DNA of 64,000 bases from Nonomuraea gerenzanensis (GTDB lineage: Bacteria > Actinomycetota > Actinomycetes > Streptosporangiales > Streptosporangiaceae). The DNA lies in contig NZ_CP084058.1 of the NCBI RefSeq assembly GCF_020215645.1, positions 1,860,001-1,924,000 on the forward strand. Reading direction: 5' to 3'. Below are positions 56,353-64,000 of the stretch, in pieces; the stretch's first letter is position 1; each line of letters begins with the position of its first letter. The notes under the pieces were generated by a model. The model worked only from the letters and a program-made list of their open reading frames with translations. It was not told where the DNA came from and did no database searches. Position numbers and translations under genes: made by a program.

Positions 56353-58125
56353 GTGCTTGTGCAGAGAAACTCAACGGTCCCCGCGTGGGCGGGGGCCCTG
56401 GCGGGATTGGTCTCCGGGGGCGTGGCGCTCGGGGTCGCGCAGCTGGTGGCCGGGATCGTGGGGCCCACGACGTTTCCCGTGGTGGCGGTCGGTGATGCGA
56501 CCGTCGATCTGACGCCTGCTCCGGTCAAGGACTTCGCCATCCGTACGTTCGGTGAGAACGACAAGGCCGTGCTGGTGGGCGGGGTGCTCGTGGTGCTCGC
56601 CTGCGTGGCCGCGCTCATCGGGGTGGTGGCGCGGGGGCGGGTGGTGGTCGGGTATCTGGGGTTCGCGGTGTTCGGGGTGGTCGGTGCTTCGGCGGTGGTC
56701 ACCCGGCCGGACGCTGGGGGGCTCGATGTGGTGCCGACCGTGGTGGGGGTGGTGGTCGGGGCTTGGGCTTTGGGGTGGTTGTTGCGGCGGGCGGTGAGAG
56801 GCGACACCGGGACGGCGCCGGCCGGCACCGCGTCCGGCGGGGCTGCGTCCGGCGGGGCTGCGTCCGGCGGGGCTGCAAACGGCAGCGGCGTGAAGGCGGC
56901 GCCGCAGGACGGCGGCGGCCCGGAGGCGGTGCCAGGGAACGGCAGCGGTGCGGAGACGGCGCCGCAGGACGACAGCGGCCAGGAGGCGGCGCCACGGAGC
57001 GGCGGCGGCCTAGTGGCGGAGCGGCCGGCGGTCATGCGGGCCGGGGGCGAGGCGCCCACGTTCGACCGGAGGCGGTTGCTGACCGGCGTGGCCGGGGGTG
57101 TGGTGGTGGCCGGTGTGGGTGCGGTGCTGGGGCAGCAGCTGGGTGGCAGGCAGGCCGTGGACGCGGCGCGGACCGGGGTGCGGCTGCCCAGGCCGGCGAC
57201 CCCCGCCAAGGCCCTACCGGCCGGGGCGGACCTGAGGATCGGCGGGCTGTCGCCGTTCGTGACGCCGAACAAGGACTTCTACCGCGTCGACACCGCCCTG
57301 GTCGTCCCCCAGGTGGACCCCTCCGACTGGACGCTGCGCATCCACGGCATGGTGGACCGCCCCGTCGAGCTCACCTTCGCCGACCTCCTGAAGCTGCCGC
57401 TCACCGAGGCGGACGTCACGCTGACCTGCGTCTCCAACGAGGTCGGCGGCCCGTACGTGGGCAACGCCCGCTGGCTGGGCGCCCGGATGGCCGACGTGCT
57501 GCGCCGCGCCGGGCTGAGGTCCGACGCCGACATGCTGCTGTCCACCTCGGCCGACGGCTTCACCTGCGGCACCCCGCTGGACGTGGTGATGGACGGCCGG
57601 GACGCGCTGTTCGCGGTGGCGATGAACGGCGAGGTGCTGCCCGTCGACCACGGGTTCCCCGTGCGGCAGGTGGTGCCCGGTCTGTACGGCTACGTGTCGG
57701 CCACCAAGTGGGTGGTGGACATCAAGGTGACGCGGTTCGACCGGGACGAGGCGTACTGGACGCCGCGAGGCTGGTCCGCCAGGGGCCCGATCAAGACGCA
57801 GTCGCGCATCGACGTGCCGAGGGCGGGCGGCTCGCTGAAGGCGGGCGCCACCACGATCGCCGGGGTGGCATGGGCGCAGCACACGGGGGTGGACGCGGTG
57901 GAGGTGCGCGTGGACCGCGGGCAGTGGCGGCAGGCCAGGCTGGCGGAGGTGCCCGGGCCGGACACGTGGCGGCAGTGGGCGATCGACTGGACGGCGACGC
58001 CCGGCGAGCACACGATCGAGGTGCGGGCGACCGACGCCGCCGGGCGTACCCAGACCGACCAGCTCGCCCCGCCCGCGCCCGACGGCGCTACCGGCTGGCA
58101 TGCGGTCACCGTGCAGGTGGCCTGA
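56353..58125 (+). CDS. Membrane-anchored sulfite-oxidase-like molybdoenzyme
   Basis: A 590-residue protein. The N-terminal third has four membrane segments (about residues 10-35, 74-90, 97-113 and 125-143). A low-complexity linker (about 150-220) contains 'GGAASGGAASGGAANGSG' and repeated 'APQD' blocks. A hydrophobic segment then follows 'FDRRRLLTGVAGG', a Tat-like twin-arginine sequence. The catalytic domain has the molybdenum-ligand Cys359 in 'VTLTCVSNEVGGPYVGN' and a C-terminal dimerisation domain. Similar actinobacterial proteins are annotated molybdopterin-dependent oxidoreductases; the physiological substrate is unknown. The GTG at 56353 follows GAGGGGA. Confidence 0.87.
   Translation: MLVQRNSTVPAWAGALAGLVSGGVALGVAQLVAGIVGPTTFPVVAVGDATVDLTPAPVKDFAIRTFGENDKAVLVGGVLVVLACVAALIGVVARGRVVVGYLGFAVFGVVGASAVVTRPDAGGLDVVPTVVGVVVGAWALGWLLRRAVRGDTGTAPAGTASGGAASGGAASGGAANGSGVKAAPQDGGGPEAVPGNGSGAETAPQDDSGQEAAPRSGGGLVAERPAVMRAGGEAPTFDRRRLLTGVAGGVVVAGVGAVLGQQLGGRQAVDAARTGVRLPRPATPAKALPAGADLRIGGLSPFVTPNKDFYRVDTALVVPQVDPSDWTLRIHGMVDRPVELTFADLLKLPLTEADVTLTCVSNEVGGPYVGNARWLGARMADVLRRAGLRSDADMLLSTSADGFTCGTPLDVVMDGRDALFAVAMNGEVLPVDHGFPVRQVVPGLYGYVSATKWVVDIKVTRFDRDEAYWTPRGWSARGPIKTQSRIDVPRAGGSLKAGATTIAGVAWAQHTGVDAVEVRVDRGQWRQARLAEVPGPDTWRQWAIDWTATPGEHTIEVRATDAAGRTQTDQLAPPAPDGATGWHAVTVQVA
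56825..56879 (+). repeat. 15-bp repeats in the molybdoenzyme linker
   Basis: The unit GCGTCCGGCGGGGCT occurs three times in a row and encodes the five-residue repeat ASGGA. The repeat lies in the flexible linker between the membrane part and the catalytic domain. Confidence 0.8.
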
Positions 58126-58250
58126 GGTCGTGGTTTGAGGTGTTTTAGCAGGTAAAGGCAGTGGCGGGGGTGGAGAATCTCGGCGGAGTTCGCCCCCTTG
58201 ACACGGCGTCGCCTCTACGATCGGTCGTCGAAGATGACAGGAGGCAGGCC

Positions 58251-59105
58251 GTGTCCCGCGAGCGCGAGCCGGGTGTCCGGTGGGCCCTTCAAGCAGAGCA
58301 GTACAACCCCGTGGTGGCCGACGGCGTGCGGTGGCTCGACTACGAGCTGGCCGCCTACCCGGCGCGGGCCGGCCACGCCCCGGTGGCAGGTCAGGAGTGG
58401 GCGGGTCACGGGCCGGCCGCCGGTCAGGAGCGGGATGGTGGCCGCTCGGAGCCGGACGTGGCCGCTCCCGAGGACCGCTGGGGCGAGGACTGGTTCGACG
58501 GCTCCCGCCGGCCGCCCAGGCTCGCCGACAGCCGCCCGTACGGCGTGCCGGGCGGGCTGGCTCAGCCGGACCCGCAGGTGGAGAGGGACCTCGCCGAGGC
58601 ACTGCGCCCCGGGGCCCGGTTCCCCGACCCGCGCGGCACCTGGGTGCGCCTGGTCAACGGCGGCGGCCCCGCCGACGACCCGTTCCGGTCGTCCAACGCC
58701 GCCGACTGCGCGCTGGCGGTGCTGTCCACCTGGCACGGCGAGCCCGCGACGGCCGCGCCGAGACTGCCCGAGTACGACCGGATCGGCCGCCCCGTGCTGA
58801 CCGGCGAGCAGGGGAGCGTGGCCAGGATCGAGCGCTGGATGGGGCATCGCCTCCAGTACGCGGGCCAGGGGCGGCACGCCTACCCCCTGATCGCGCGGCG
58901 GCTGTCCGACGCCGGGCACGGCGCGGCGGCCGTCATCGTGGTGCGCTGGCCGGGCGGTGGCTCCCACGCCTGGAACGCGGTCAACTTCGACGGCGAGGTG
59001 ATCTGGATCGACGCCCAGCGGGGGCACATGGCGGTCGAGCCGCCGTACCGGACCGTGACCGGGGTGTTCTGCGTGATACTCGACCGGCGGGGGCGGCCGC
59101 GATGA
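58251..59105 (+). CDS. Papain-fold glutamine-deamidase toxin-like protein (Tox-PL)
   Basis: A 284-residue protein. The N-terminal about 120 residues are helical and low-complexity with no signal peptide. The C-terminal domain matches the papain-fold toxin 1 (glutamine deamidase) pattern: 'SSNAADCALAVLSTWHGEP' with catalytic-type Cys153, 'GHGAAAVIVVRWPGG', then H239 in 'SHAWNAVNFDG' and D254-A-Q256. Family members usually have an NCxxC start to the domain; here it is N-A-A-D-C, keeping only the second Cys. I chose the GTG at 58251 because AGGAGG lies 6 nt upstream; an open frame extends to 58161. A consensus-like TTGACA lies at 58198. The overlapping next gene looks like its immunity protein. 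Confidence 0.75.
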   Translation: MSREREPGVRWALQAEQYNPVVADGVRWLDYELAAYPARAGHAPVAGQEWAGHGPAAGQERDGGRSEPDVAAPEDRWGEDWFDGSRRPPRLADSRPYGVPGGLAQPDPQVERDLAEALRPGARFPDPRGTWVRLVNGGGPADDPFRSSNAADCALAVLSTWHGEPATAAPRLPEYDRIGRPVLTGEQGSVARIERWMGHRLQYAGQGRHAYPLIARRLSDAGHGAAAVIVVRWPGGGSHAWNAVNFDGEVIWIDAQRGHMAVEPPYRTVTGVFCVILDRRGRPR

Positions 59106-59371
59106 ACCTGGAGGATGCCAGGGCGGTGGCCGAGGAGTACTACAACGGGGTGCGCTCGGCGGCGGAGACGCTGCCGGTGGGGGTGTTCTCGTTCGACGGT
59201 GGGTACGTGGCGTGGGTGCGCGACCTGGAGCCCGACGACCCGGCGCGGCTGCCGGAGACGGCCGGCGGTGGCTGCGTGGTGATCGACCGGGCGACGGGCG
59301 AGGTGGTGGCCCGCCCGCTGCTGGATCCGGAGACCGTGGCCGAGCTGTGGCCCGGCCGCACGCCCCGCTGA
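59102..59371 (+). CDS. YrhB/Imm35-like putative immunity protein
   Basis: An 89-residue acidic protein starting 'MNLEDARAVAEEYYNGVRSA', with 'VGVFSFDGGYVAWVRDLEPD' and the family-like 'GGGCVVIDRATGEVVARPLL'. Small YrhB-type proteins of this shape serve as immunity proteins beside toxin genes in actinobacteria. The ATG overlaps the toxin stop (ATGA), so production is coupled. The last 21 bp, including the stop, are repeated exactly 27 bp downstream. Immunity is inferred from size, charge and position. Confidence 0.65.
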   Translation: MNLEDARAVAEEYYNGVRSAAETLPVGVFSFDGGYVAWVRDLEPDDPARLPETAGGGCVVIDRATGEVVARPLLDPETVAELWPGRTPR

Positions 59372-59488
59372 GCCGCGGGGACAGCGCCTGAGAAGGGCCC
59401 GGCCGCACGCCCCGCTGACCGCGTGAGCGAGGGCCGGGCCGGAGGCCCTGCTGGCGCAGGAGCGGAGTCTGGCCGAACGCCCCGCTGG
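59351..59488. repeat. Repeated copies of the immunity gene 3' end
   Basis: CCCGGCCGCACGCCCCGCTG plus A occurs exactly at 59351-59371 (the gene's last codons and stop) and 59398-59418. A third, diverged copy is at about 59469-59488 (CTGGCCGAACGCCCCGCTGG). The 223-bp gap to the permease gene contains these repeats and a terminator but no gene. Confidence 0.8.
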
Positions 59489-59530
59489 TCGCCGCAGAGC
59501 CAGGCCGGGCGCCGCCCCCATAAGACGCCC

Positions 59531-59560
59531 GACCCGCAGATACCCTCTATCCGGGTTTTT
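59531..59560 (+). terminator. Possible terminator after the toxin-immunity pair
   Basis: GACCCG (59531-59536) can pair with CGGGT before a run of five T (59552-59560). The stem is short, but the T-run on the plus strand is unusual for this GC-rich window. Confidence 0.45.
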
Positions 59561-59594
59561 CGTATTTATTCGACTTCGGCACGTTCGTCCGGTG

Positions 59595-62075
59595 TCACCC
59601 CGTAGCGAGGGAGTCCACGATCGAGGCCCGCGCGGCCCGGCGAGCAGGCAGCACCGCCGCCAGCACCCCCGCGACCCCCGACAGCACCACGAACAGCGCG
59701 ACCTGCGCCACGGGCACCGAGTACAGCGCCCCCGCCACCATCGCCCGCATCGCCGCCCACCCGAAGACCAGCCCCAGCACCACGCCCACCAGCGCCCCGA
59801 TCAGCCCGAGGATCAGCGCCTCGACCGACAGCATGTGGCGTAGTTGCGGCCGGCTGAGGCCGAGCGCCCGCAGCAGGGCGGACTCTCTGGTCCGTTCGTG
59901 GACGGAGAGGGAGAGCGTGTTCGCGATGCCCAGCAGCGAGATGAGGACGGCCAGTCCGAGCAGCCCGGTAATGATCATGAGCAGCATGTCGAGGGTCTCG
60001 TCGAACTGCCCGCGCACCTCCGTCGAGCTGGTCACCTGCACGGCCGGGTAGGGCGCGGCGGCGGCGTCCACCACGGCGCGGGCCGTGTCAGGGGACACGC
60101 CGTCCGCGATGGCCACCATCACCCGGGAGTCGGGCACCGCGCCGAAGTACGACTCGAACGCCTGCTCCGCCACCGTGACAGGCGGCAGCGTGGACTCCGA
60201 GCTGTCGAGCATCGCGACCACCTTCAGCGACACGGTGCCCGCGTGCTTCGTCCGCATCGCGACCGTGTCGCCGACCCGCACGCCGAGCCTGTCCACTGTG
60301 ACGTCGTCGAGTGCCACCTGTCCCGGGCCGAAGCCCCGCATGGAGCCCTCGGACGCCTGCGGCTCCATGCCGCCGCTGAACGTCCCCGCGTCCACGCGCT
60401 CGCCGTTCACCGTGGTGCTGACCTCGCGGATCGTCGCCACCGAGGCCAGCTCAGGCCGGCCGCGCAGCTCCCCGGCCACGGACCTCGGGATCACGGACTC
60501 GCGCTCCTGGGTGGCCAGCAGGTAGTCGACGGGGAACTGCTCGTCCAGCTTCACCGTCATGGTCAGCCTGGTGGACGCGGTGACCACCGTGATCAGGGTC
60601 ATCAGCGTCACGCCGATCGTCAGCGCGACCGTGGTGGTGGCGGCCCGCCTCGGGTTGCGTCCCGAGTTGTCCACCGCCAGGCGGCCCGGCACGCCGAACA
60701 GCCGCCTCGGGGCCCAGCCCACCAACGCGCTCAGCGGCCGGACCAGCGCCGGGCCCAGGATGAGCACCGCCAGGAAGGTCAGCGTGCCCCCGCCCATGAC
60801 GACGAAGAGCGCGGCCTCGCCGGGTTCGAGCCCGAACACGCCGAAGCCCGTCGCGCCCAGACCCGCCACCAGGAACAGCCCCGCGAAGCCGGCGCGCGCC
60901 AGGCCCGCGCGGAACGTCTGCTCCTCCGCCTGGCTGCGCAGCGCCGCGATCGGCGGCACGCGGGTGGCGGAGCGGGCGGGCAGCAGCGCCGCGCACACCG
61001 TGACGACCAGCCCCACGGCCAGCCCGGTGGCGATGGTGACCGGGGTGAGCGAGACGGCCGCATCCGTGGGCAGCGGGGCGTCGAGCGCGCCGAGCACGGT
61101 CAGCGTGACCGTCGCCAGGCCGTACCCGATGAGCAGGCCCAGCGCGGAGGCCAGCAGGCCGACGAGGGCGGACTCCAGCAGGATCGAGCCGAACACCTGC
61201 CCGCGCGTGGCCCCGATGCAGCGCAGCAGCGCCATCTCGCGCGTGCGCTGGGCGACGAGGATGTTGAAGGTGTTGTAGATGACCAGCGCGGCCACCATCA
61301 TCGCCACCACGCCGAACAGCAGCAGGCCCAGCGTGAGCATCTGCGTCTGGACGCCGGCCGCGGCGCCCAGGTCGTCGGCCAGCTCGGCGCCCGTCTTGAC
61401 GGTGTACGAGCCGCCGACGGCCGCCGCGACGGCCTGCTTCGACACCGTGCCCGCCACGTCGATCTCGGCGTACCCCTGCGCGCCCGTCATGCGCTGGGCG
61501 ACGGCCGGGGTGAAGCCGACCGCGCCGGTGTAGGCCAGCAGCTGGTCCACACCGGTGTCGATCAGGCCGACCAGCCTGAACTGGTGCCGCCGCTGCTCGT
61601 GGTCGAGCACGGTGATCGTGTCGCCGAGCCGGAAGCCCTGGGCCTTGGCGGTGTTCTCGTCCAGGACGGCGGCGCCGTCGTCGGTGCCGGGGCCGGTGCC
61701 GGAGACGACGTCGGAGCGGTCGAGCGGGCCGCGCACGATCGACAGGCCGGTGGTGGGCAGGTTGCCCACGACCTTGCCGTGCTTGCCGAGCACGGGCGCG
61801 CTCGCCCTGATCAGCCCCTGGGCCTCGGTCACGCCGGGCAGCGCGCGCACGCGCTCCAGCACCTCCTCGGGCACCGTCCCGTCGGACTTCGCGGGCAGCA
61901 CGGCCACGTCCACCTTGCCCGCGTCGGCCGTGACGCGCTGGGCGAAGCCGGCCTCGACCGTGTCGTTCAGCACGAACGTGCCCGCGATGAAGCCCACCCC
62001 CAGCATGATGGCCAGCGAGGTGAGCAGCAGCCTGAGCCGGTGCGCGCGCAGCCCGGCCAGCGCGGTCCTGATCAC
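59595..62075 (-). CDS. ABC transporter permease, FtsX/MacB type
   Basis: An 826-residue permease with the duplicated FtsX layout. A first membrane helix (about 15-38, '[20 protein letters not shown]') is followed by a large extracytoplasmic domain and three helices (about 255-380, '[20 protein letters not shown]'). A central helix pair, a second extracytoplasmic domain and three C-terminal helices (about 695-815, '[20 protein letters not shown]') complete it. The family moves lipids, peptides or drugs outward, or transmits mechanical signals. The GTG starts 1 nt after the stop of the ATPase gene. The substrate is unknown. Confidence 0.9.
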   Translation of the reverse strand: MIRTALAGLRAHRLRLLLTSLAIMLGVGFIAGTFVLNDTVEAGFAQRVTADAGKVDVAVLPAKSDGTVPEEVLERVRALPGVTEAQGLIRASAPVLGKHGKVVGNLPTTGLSIVRGPLDRSDVVSGTGPGTDDGAAVLDENTAKAQGFRLGDTITVLDHEQRRHQFRLVGLIDTGVDQLLAYTGAVGFTPAVAQRMTGAQGYAEIDVAGTVSKQAVAAAVGGSYTVKTGAELADDLGAAAGVQTQMLTLGLLLFGVVAMMVAALVIYNTFNILVAQRTREMALLRCIGATRGQVFGSILLESALVGLLASALGLLIGYGLATVTLTVLGALDAPLPTDAAVSLTPVTIATGLAVGLVVTVCAALLPARSATRVPPIAALRSQAEEQTFRAGLARAGFAGLFLVAGLGATGFGVFGLEPGEAALFVVMGGGTLTFLAVLILGPALVRPLSALVGWAPRRLFGVPGRLAVDNSGRNPRRAATTTVALTIGVTLMTLITVVTASTRLTMTVKLDEQFPVDYLLATQERESVIPRSVAGELRGRPELASVATIREVSTTVNGERVDAGTFSGGMEPQASEGSMRGFGPGQVALDDVTVDRLGVRVGDTVAMRTKHAGTVSLKVVAMLDSSESTLPPVTVAEQAFESYFGAVPDSRVMVAIADGVSPDTARAVVDAAAAPYPAVQVTSSTEVRGQFDETLDMLLMIITGLLGLAVLISLLGIANTLSLSVHERTRESALLRALGLSRPQLRHMLSVEALILGLIGALVGVVLGLVFGWAAMRAMVAGALYSVPVAQVALFVVLSGVAGVLAAVLPARRAARASIVDSLATG

Positions 62076-62076
62076 C

Positions 62077-62829
62077 TCACGCCTCCAGCCGGACGAGGGT
62101 GTCCAGCACGCTCTGCGGCGTGGGCGCGGCCAGCTCGGTGACCAGCTCGCCGTCGCGCAGGAACACCACGCGGTCGGCGTACGAGGCCGCCACCGGGTCG
62201 TGCGTCACCATGACGATGGTCTGGCCCAGCTCGCGCACCGAGGCCCGCAGGAAGGAGAGCACCTCGGCGCCGCTGCGCGAGTCCAGGTTGCCCGTGGGCT
62301 CGTCGGCGAAGATGACCTGGGGCTTGCTGATGAGCGCCCTGGCCACGGCCACCCGCTGCTGCTGGCCGCCGGACAGCTCGGTCGGCCGGTGCGAGAGCCG
62401 GTCGCGCAGCCCGACGGTCTCGATCACCTTGTCGAACAGCACCTGGTCGGCCTGGCGGGCGGCGATGTCGAGGGGCAGGCGGATGTTCTGCTCGGCGGTG
62501 AGCGTGGGCAGCAGGTTGAAGGCCTGGAAGATGAAGCCGATCCGCTCCCGGCGCAGCAGCGTGAGCCGCTTGTCGCTGAGCCCGGTCAGCTCCACGTCCC
62601 CGATGTGCACCGTGCCGGAGGTGGCGGCGTCGAGGCCGGCCAGGCAGTGCATGAGCGTGGACTTGCCGGAGCCCGACGGGCCCATGATCGCGGTGAACGC
62701 CCCGGTGGCGAAGGCCACGTTCACCCCGCGCAGCGCGTGCACCTGGGCGTCGCCCTGGCCGTACACCTTGGTCAGATCGGTGGCCACCACGGCTGGCGGG
62801 GCCTGGCGCCGGGTCTCAGTGAGCGTCAC
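62077..62829 (-). CDS. ABC transporter ATP-binding protein (LolD/MacB-like)
   Basis: A 250-residue ATPase. It contains Walker A '[18 protein letters not shown]', Q-loop '[17 protein letters not shown]', signature '[15 protein letters not shown]', Walker B '[16 protein letters not shown]' and switch His in 'VMVTHDP'. The GTG at 62829 has AAGGAG 5 nt upstream; upstream in-frame codons to 62865 are unlikely to be coding. It pairs with the adjacent FtsX permease. The response regulator and histidine kinase encoded just upstream on the same strand probably control this exporter. Confidence 0.92.
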   Translation of the reverse strand: MTLTETRRQAPPAVVATDLTKVYGQGDAQVHALRGVNVAFATGAFTAIMGPSGSGKSTLMHCLAGLDAATSGTVHIGDVELTGLSDKRLTLLRRERIGFIFQAFNLLPTLTAEQNIRLPLDIAARQADQVLFDKVIETVGLRDRLSHRPTELSGGQQQRVAVARALISKPQVIFADEPTGNLDSRSGAEVLSFLRASVRELGQTIVMVTHDPVAASYADRVVFLRDGELVTELAAPTPQSVLDTLVRLEA

Positions 62830-62936
62830 TTTCACTCCTTGTCGTGATTTGCAGCCGCGACTCACGCTAGGAGTGGAAATTTCAGATCTTGTGGGCCTTG
62901 AGGAGGGACTTCATGTGCGCCGGTGGATGACCCGGG

Positions 62937-63593
62937 TCAGACTTTCGGCCGATGCGTGGGCACCACCAGCCCGGCCTCGTACGCGAAGACCACCACCTGA
63001 GCCCGGTCGCGCAGCCCCAGCTTGGCCAGCACCCGCCCCAGATGTGTCTTGACCGTCGCCTCGGCCACCTCCAGCCGCGCCGCGATCTCCAGGTTGGACA
63101 GGCCGCGCGCCACCATGAGCAGCACCTCCCGCTCGCGCGGCGTCAGCTCGCCCACCCCCGACGTCAGGGGCGCGTCGGTCGGGAGCTGCGCGGCGAAGCG
63201 GTCGAGCATCCGGCGCAGCGTGGTCGGCGACACCACGGAGTCGCCCGCGTGCACCACCCGGATGGCGTTGACCAGGTCGGCCGGCGGCACGTCCTTCAGC
63301 AGGAACCCGGCCGCGCCCGCCTTGACCGCCGCGAAGGCGTACTCGTCGAGGTCGAACGTGGTCAGGATGAGCACCTTCGGCCCGTCGATGTGCCGGGTGG
63401 CCTCCACGCCGTCCATGGCGGGCATGCGCACGTCCATCAGCACCACGTCGACCTCGGTGGTCTTCAGGATCTCCAGCGCGGTGGCGCCGTCACCCGCCTC
63501 CGCCACCACCTCGATGTCCGGCTGCGCCCCGAGCACCATCCTGAACCCGGCCCGCAACAGCTCCTGGTCGTCGACCAGCATCACTCTGATCAT
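62937..63593 (-). CDS. NarL/LuxR-type response regulator
   Basis: A 218-residue two-component regulator. The receiver domain shows 'VMLVDDQELLRAGFRMVLGA', the phospho-acceptor Asp in 'DVVLMDVRMPAMDGVEATR', 'LILTTFDLDEYAFAAVKAG' and 'GFLLKDVPPADLVNAIR'. The C-terminal LuxR helix-turn-helix includes 'LTPREREVLLMVARGLSNLE' and 'ATVKTHLGRVLAKLG'. Its ATG immediately follows the kinase stop codon, so the pair is translationally coupled. The likely target is the ABC exporter operon 107 bp downstream. Confidence 0.93.
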   Translation of the reverse strand: MIRVMLVDDQELLRAGFRMVLGAQPDIEVVAEAGDGATALEILKTTEVDVVLMDVRMPAMDGVEATRHIDGPKVLILTTFDLDEYAFAAVKAGAAGFLLKDVPPADLVNAIRVVHAGDSVVSPTTLRRMLDRFAAQLPTDAPLTSGVGELTPREREVLLMVARGLSNLEIAARLEVAEATVKTHLGRVLAKLGLRDRAQVVVFAYEAGLVVPTHRPKV

Positions 63594-64000
63594 TCACGCC
63601 GCCTTCGCCATGGGCAACCTGGCCAGCACCTCGAAGCCGCCGCCCTGCCGGGGGCCCGCCGAGACGGCGCCGCCGTACATGCCGACCCTCTCACGCATGC
63701 CGATCAGGCCGTGCCCGTCGGAGCTCACCGGGGCCGCCGCGCCCCGGCCGTTGTCGGTCACGCGGACGAGCAGCTCGGAGCCGAGGTAGTCGATCTCCAC
63801 GGCGGCCTCGACACCGGGGCCGCCGTGCTTGAGCGCGTTCGTCAGCGCCTCCTGGACGATGCGGTAGACCGTGAGCTGCTGGCCCTCCGGCAGCTCGGCC
63901 GGCGCGCCGCCGACCCGCAGGCTGGCCGGCACGGCCGAGTCGTGGACGAGCTCCGCCAGCTGGCCCAGGCCCGGCTGGGGGGTGTAGTCGGTGCCCACCG
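63594..64000 (-). CDS. NarL-family sensor histidine kinase, C-terminal part (cut by window edge)
   Basis: Only the last about 135 residues are in the window; the gene continues past 64000. The HATPase_c domain is recognisable by the N-box 'YRIVQEALTNALKHGG', the G1 box 'VRVTDNGRG' and the G2 region 'GHGLIGMRERVGMYGG', and the protein ends 'GFEVLARLPMAKAA'. This is the HisKA_3/NarX-type kinase usual beside LuxR-type regulators in actinobacteria. The sensing domain and dimerisation His are outside the window. Confidence 0.9.
   Translation of the reverse strand, partial: VGTDYTPQPGLGQLAELVHDSAVPASLRVGGAPAELPEGQQLTVYRIVQEALTNALKHGGPGVEAAVEIDYLGSELLVRVTDNGRGAAAPVSSDGHGLIGMRERVGMYGGAVSAGPRQGGGFEVLARLPMAKAA

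Noticed and set aside
58198..58203. Consensus TTGACA as a complete promoter for the toxin gene
   Set aside because: No TAnnnT element lies at 16-18 bp spacing, so I mention it only as a possible -35 element.
59844..62141. A 765-codon plus-strand frame opposite the FtsX permease
   Set aside because: It is His/Arg/Gly-rich with no domain, and it lies antisense to a clear permease gene.

Overview
The window is very GC-rich, with dense genes, frequent GTG/TTG starts, many ATGA stop-start overlaps and long spurious antisense open frames. The gene content (Scy/FilP-type coiled coil, germacradienol-type terpene synthase, Mec-CysO-CysM cysteine pathway, F420-type oxidoreductase, many TetR/MarR/IclR regulators) indicates a filamentous actinobacterium. 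I infer a member of the Streptosporangiales such as Nonomuraea, but the genus cannot be proved from this window. I saw no rRNA, tRNA, insertion sequence, prophage or CRISPR array.

Layout. 1-9.7 kb: a secreted DNRLRE/LamG protein followed by a giant RHS-repeat protein that ends in an Ala/Arg/Lys repeat tail. 9.7-17.2 kb: CAP protein, hydrolase, AI-2E permease, Scy/FilP-like coiled coil, methylmalonyl-CoA epimerase diverging from a thiolase, and an F420-type oxidoreductase diverging from a TetR gene across two tandem operators. 17.3-23 kb: PI-PLC-like secreted protein, terpene synthase, a 50-codon gene and a DUF4230/membrane protein pair. 23.1-26.7 kb: MarR regulator, YbbN-like thioredoxin/TPR protein, cytidylate-kinase-like protein and malic enzyme. 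27.7-31.6 kb: an iclR-glpK-glpD glycerol operon carrying the same 17-bp operator twice. 31.7-42.3 kb: TetR genes, two MFS exporters, an LPYTG surface protein, YqgE, DUF3039, an M43 metalloprotease and an SF2 helicase.

44.1-56.3 kb is a conserved housekeeping block: pncB-pncA diverging from clpS-DUF2017-mec-cysO-cysM, then murI, an MBL-fold hydrolase, rph and rdgB. From memory this follows the order of Mycobacterium tuberculosis Rv1330c-Rv1341, interrupted here by a DUF3352 gene, a PRC-barrel-like gene, a thioesterase gene and an MFS gene. Mec, CysO and CysM make cysteine from a protein thiocarboxylate. A 23-codon upstream ORF between mec and cysO ends in Cys-Arg-stop, and its RNA can pair with the cysO ribosome binding site. 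This looks like a cysteine-responsive translational attenuator and is the most interesting signal in the window.

56.3-64 kb: a membrane-anchored sulfite-oxidase-like molybdoenzyme, a papain-fold glutamine-deamidase toxin with an overlapping immunity-like gene, an ABC exporter (ATPase plus FtsX/MacB permease), and a NarL-type two-component system whose sensor kinase runs off the right edge.
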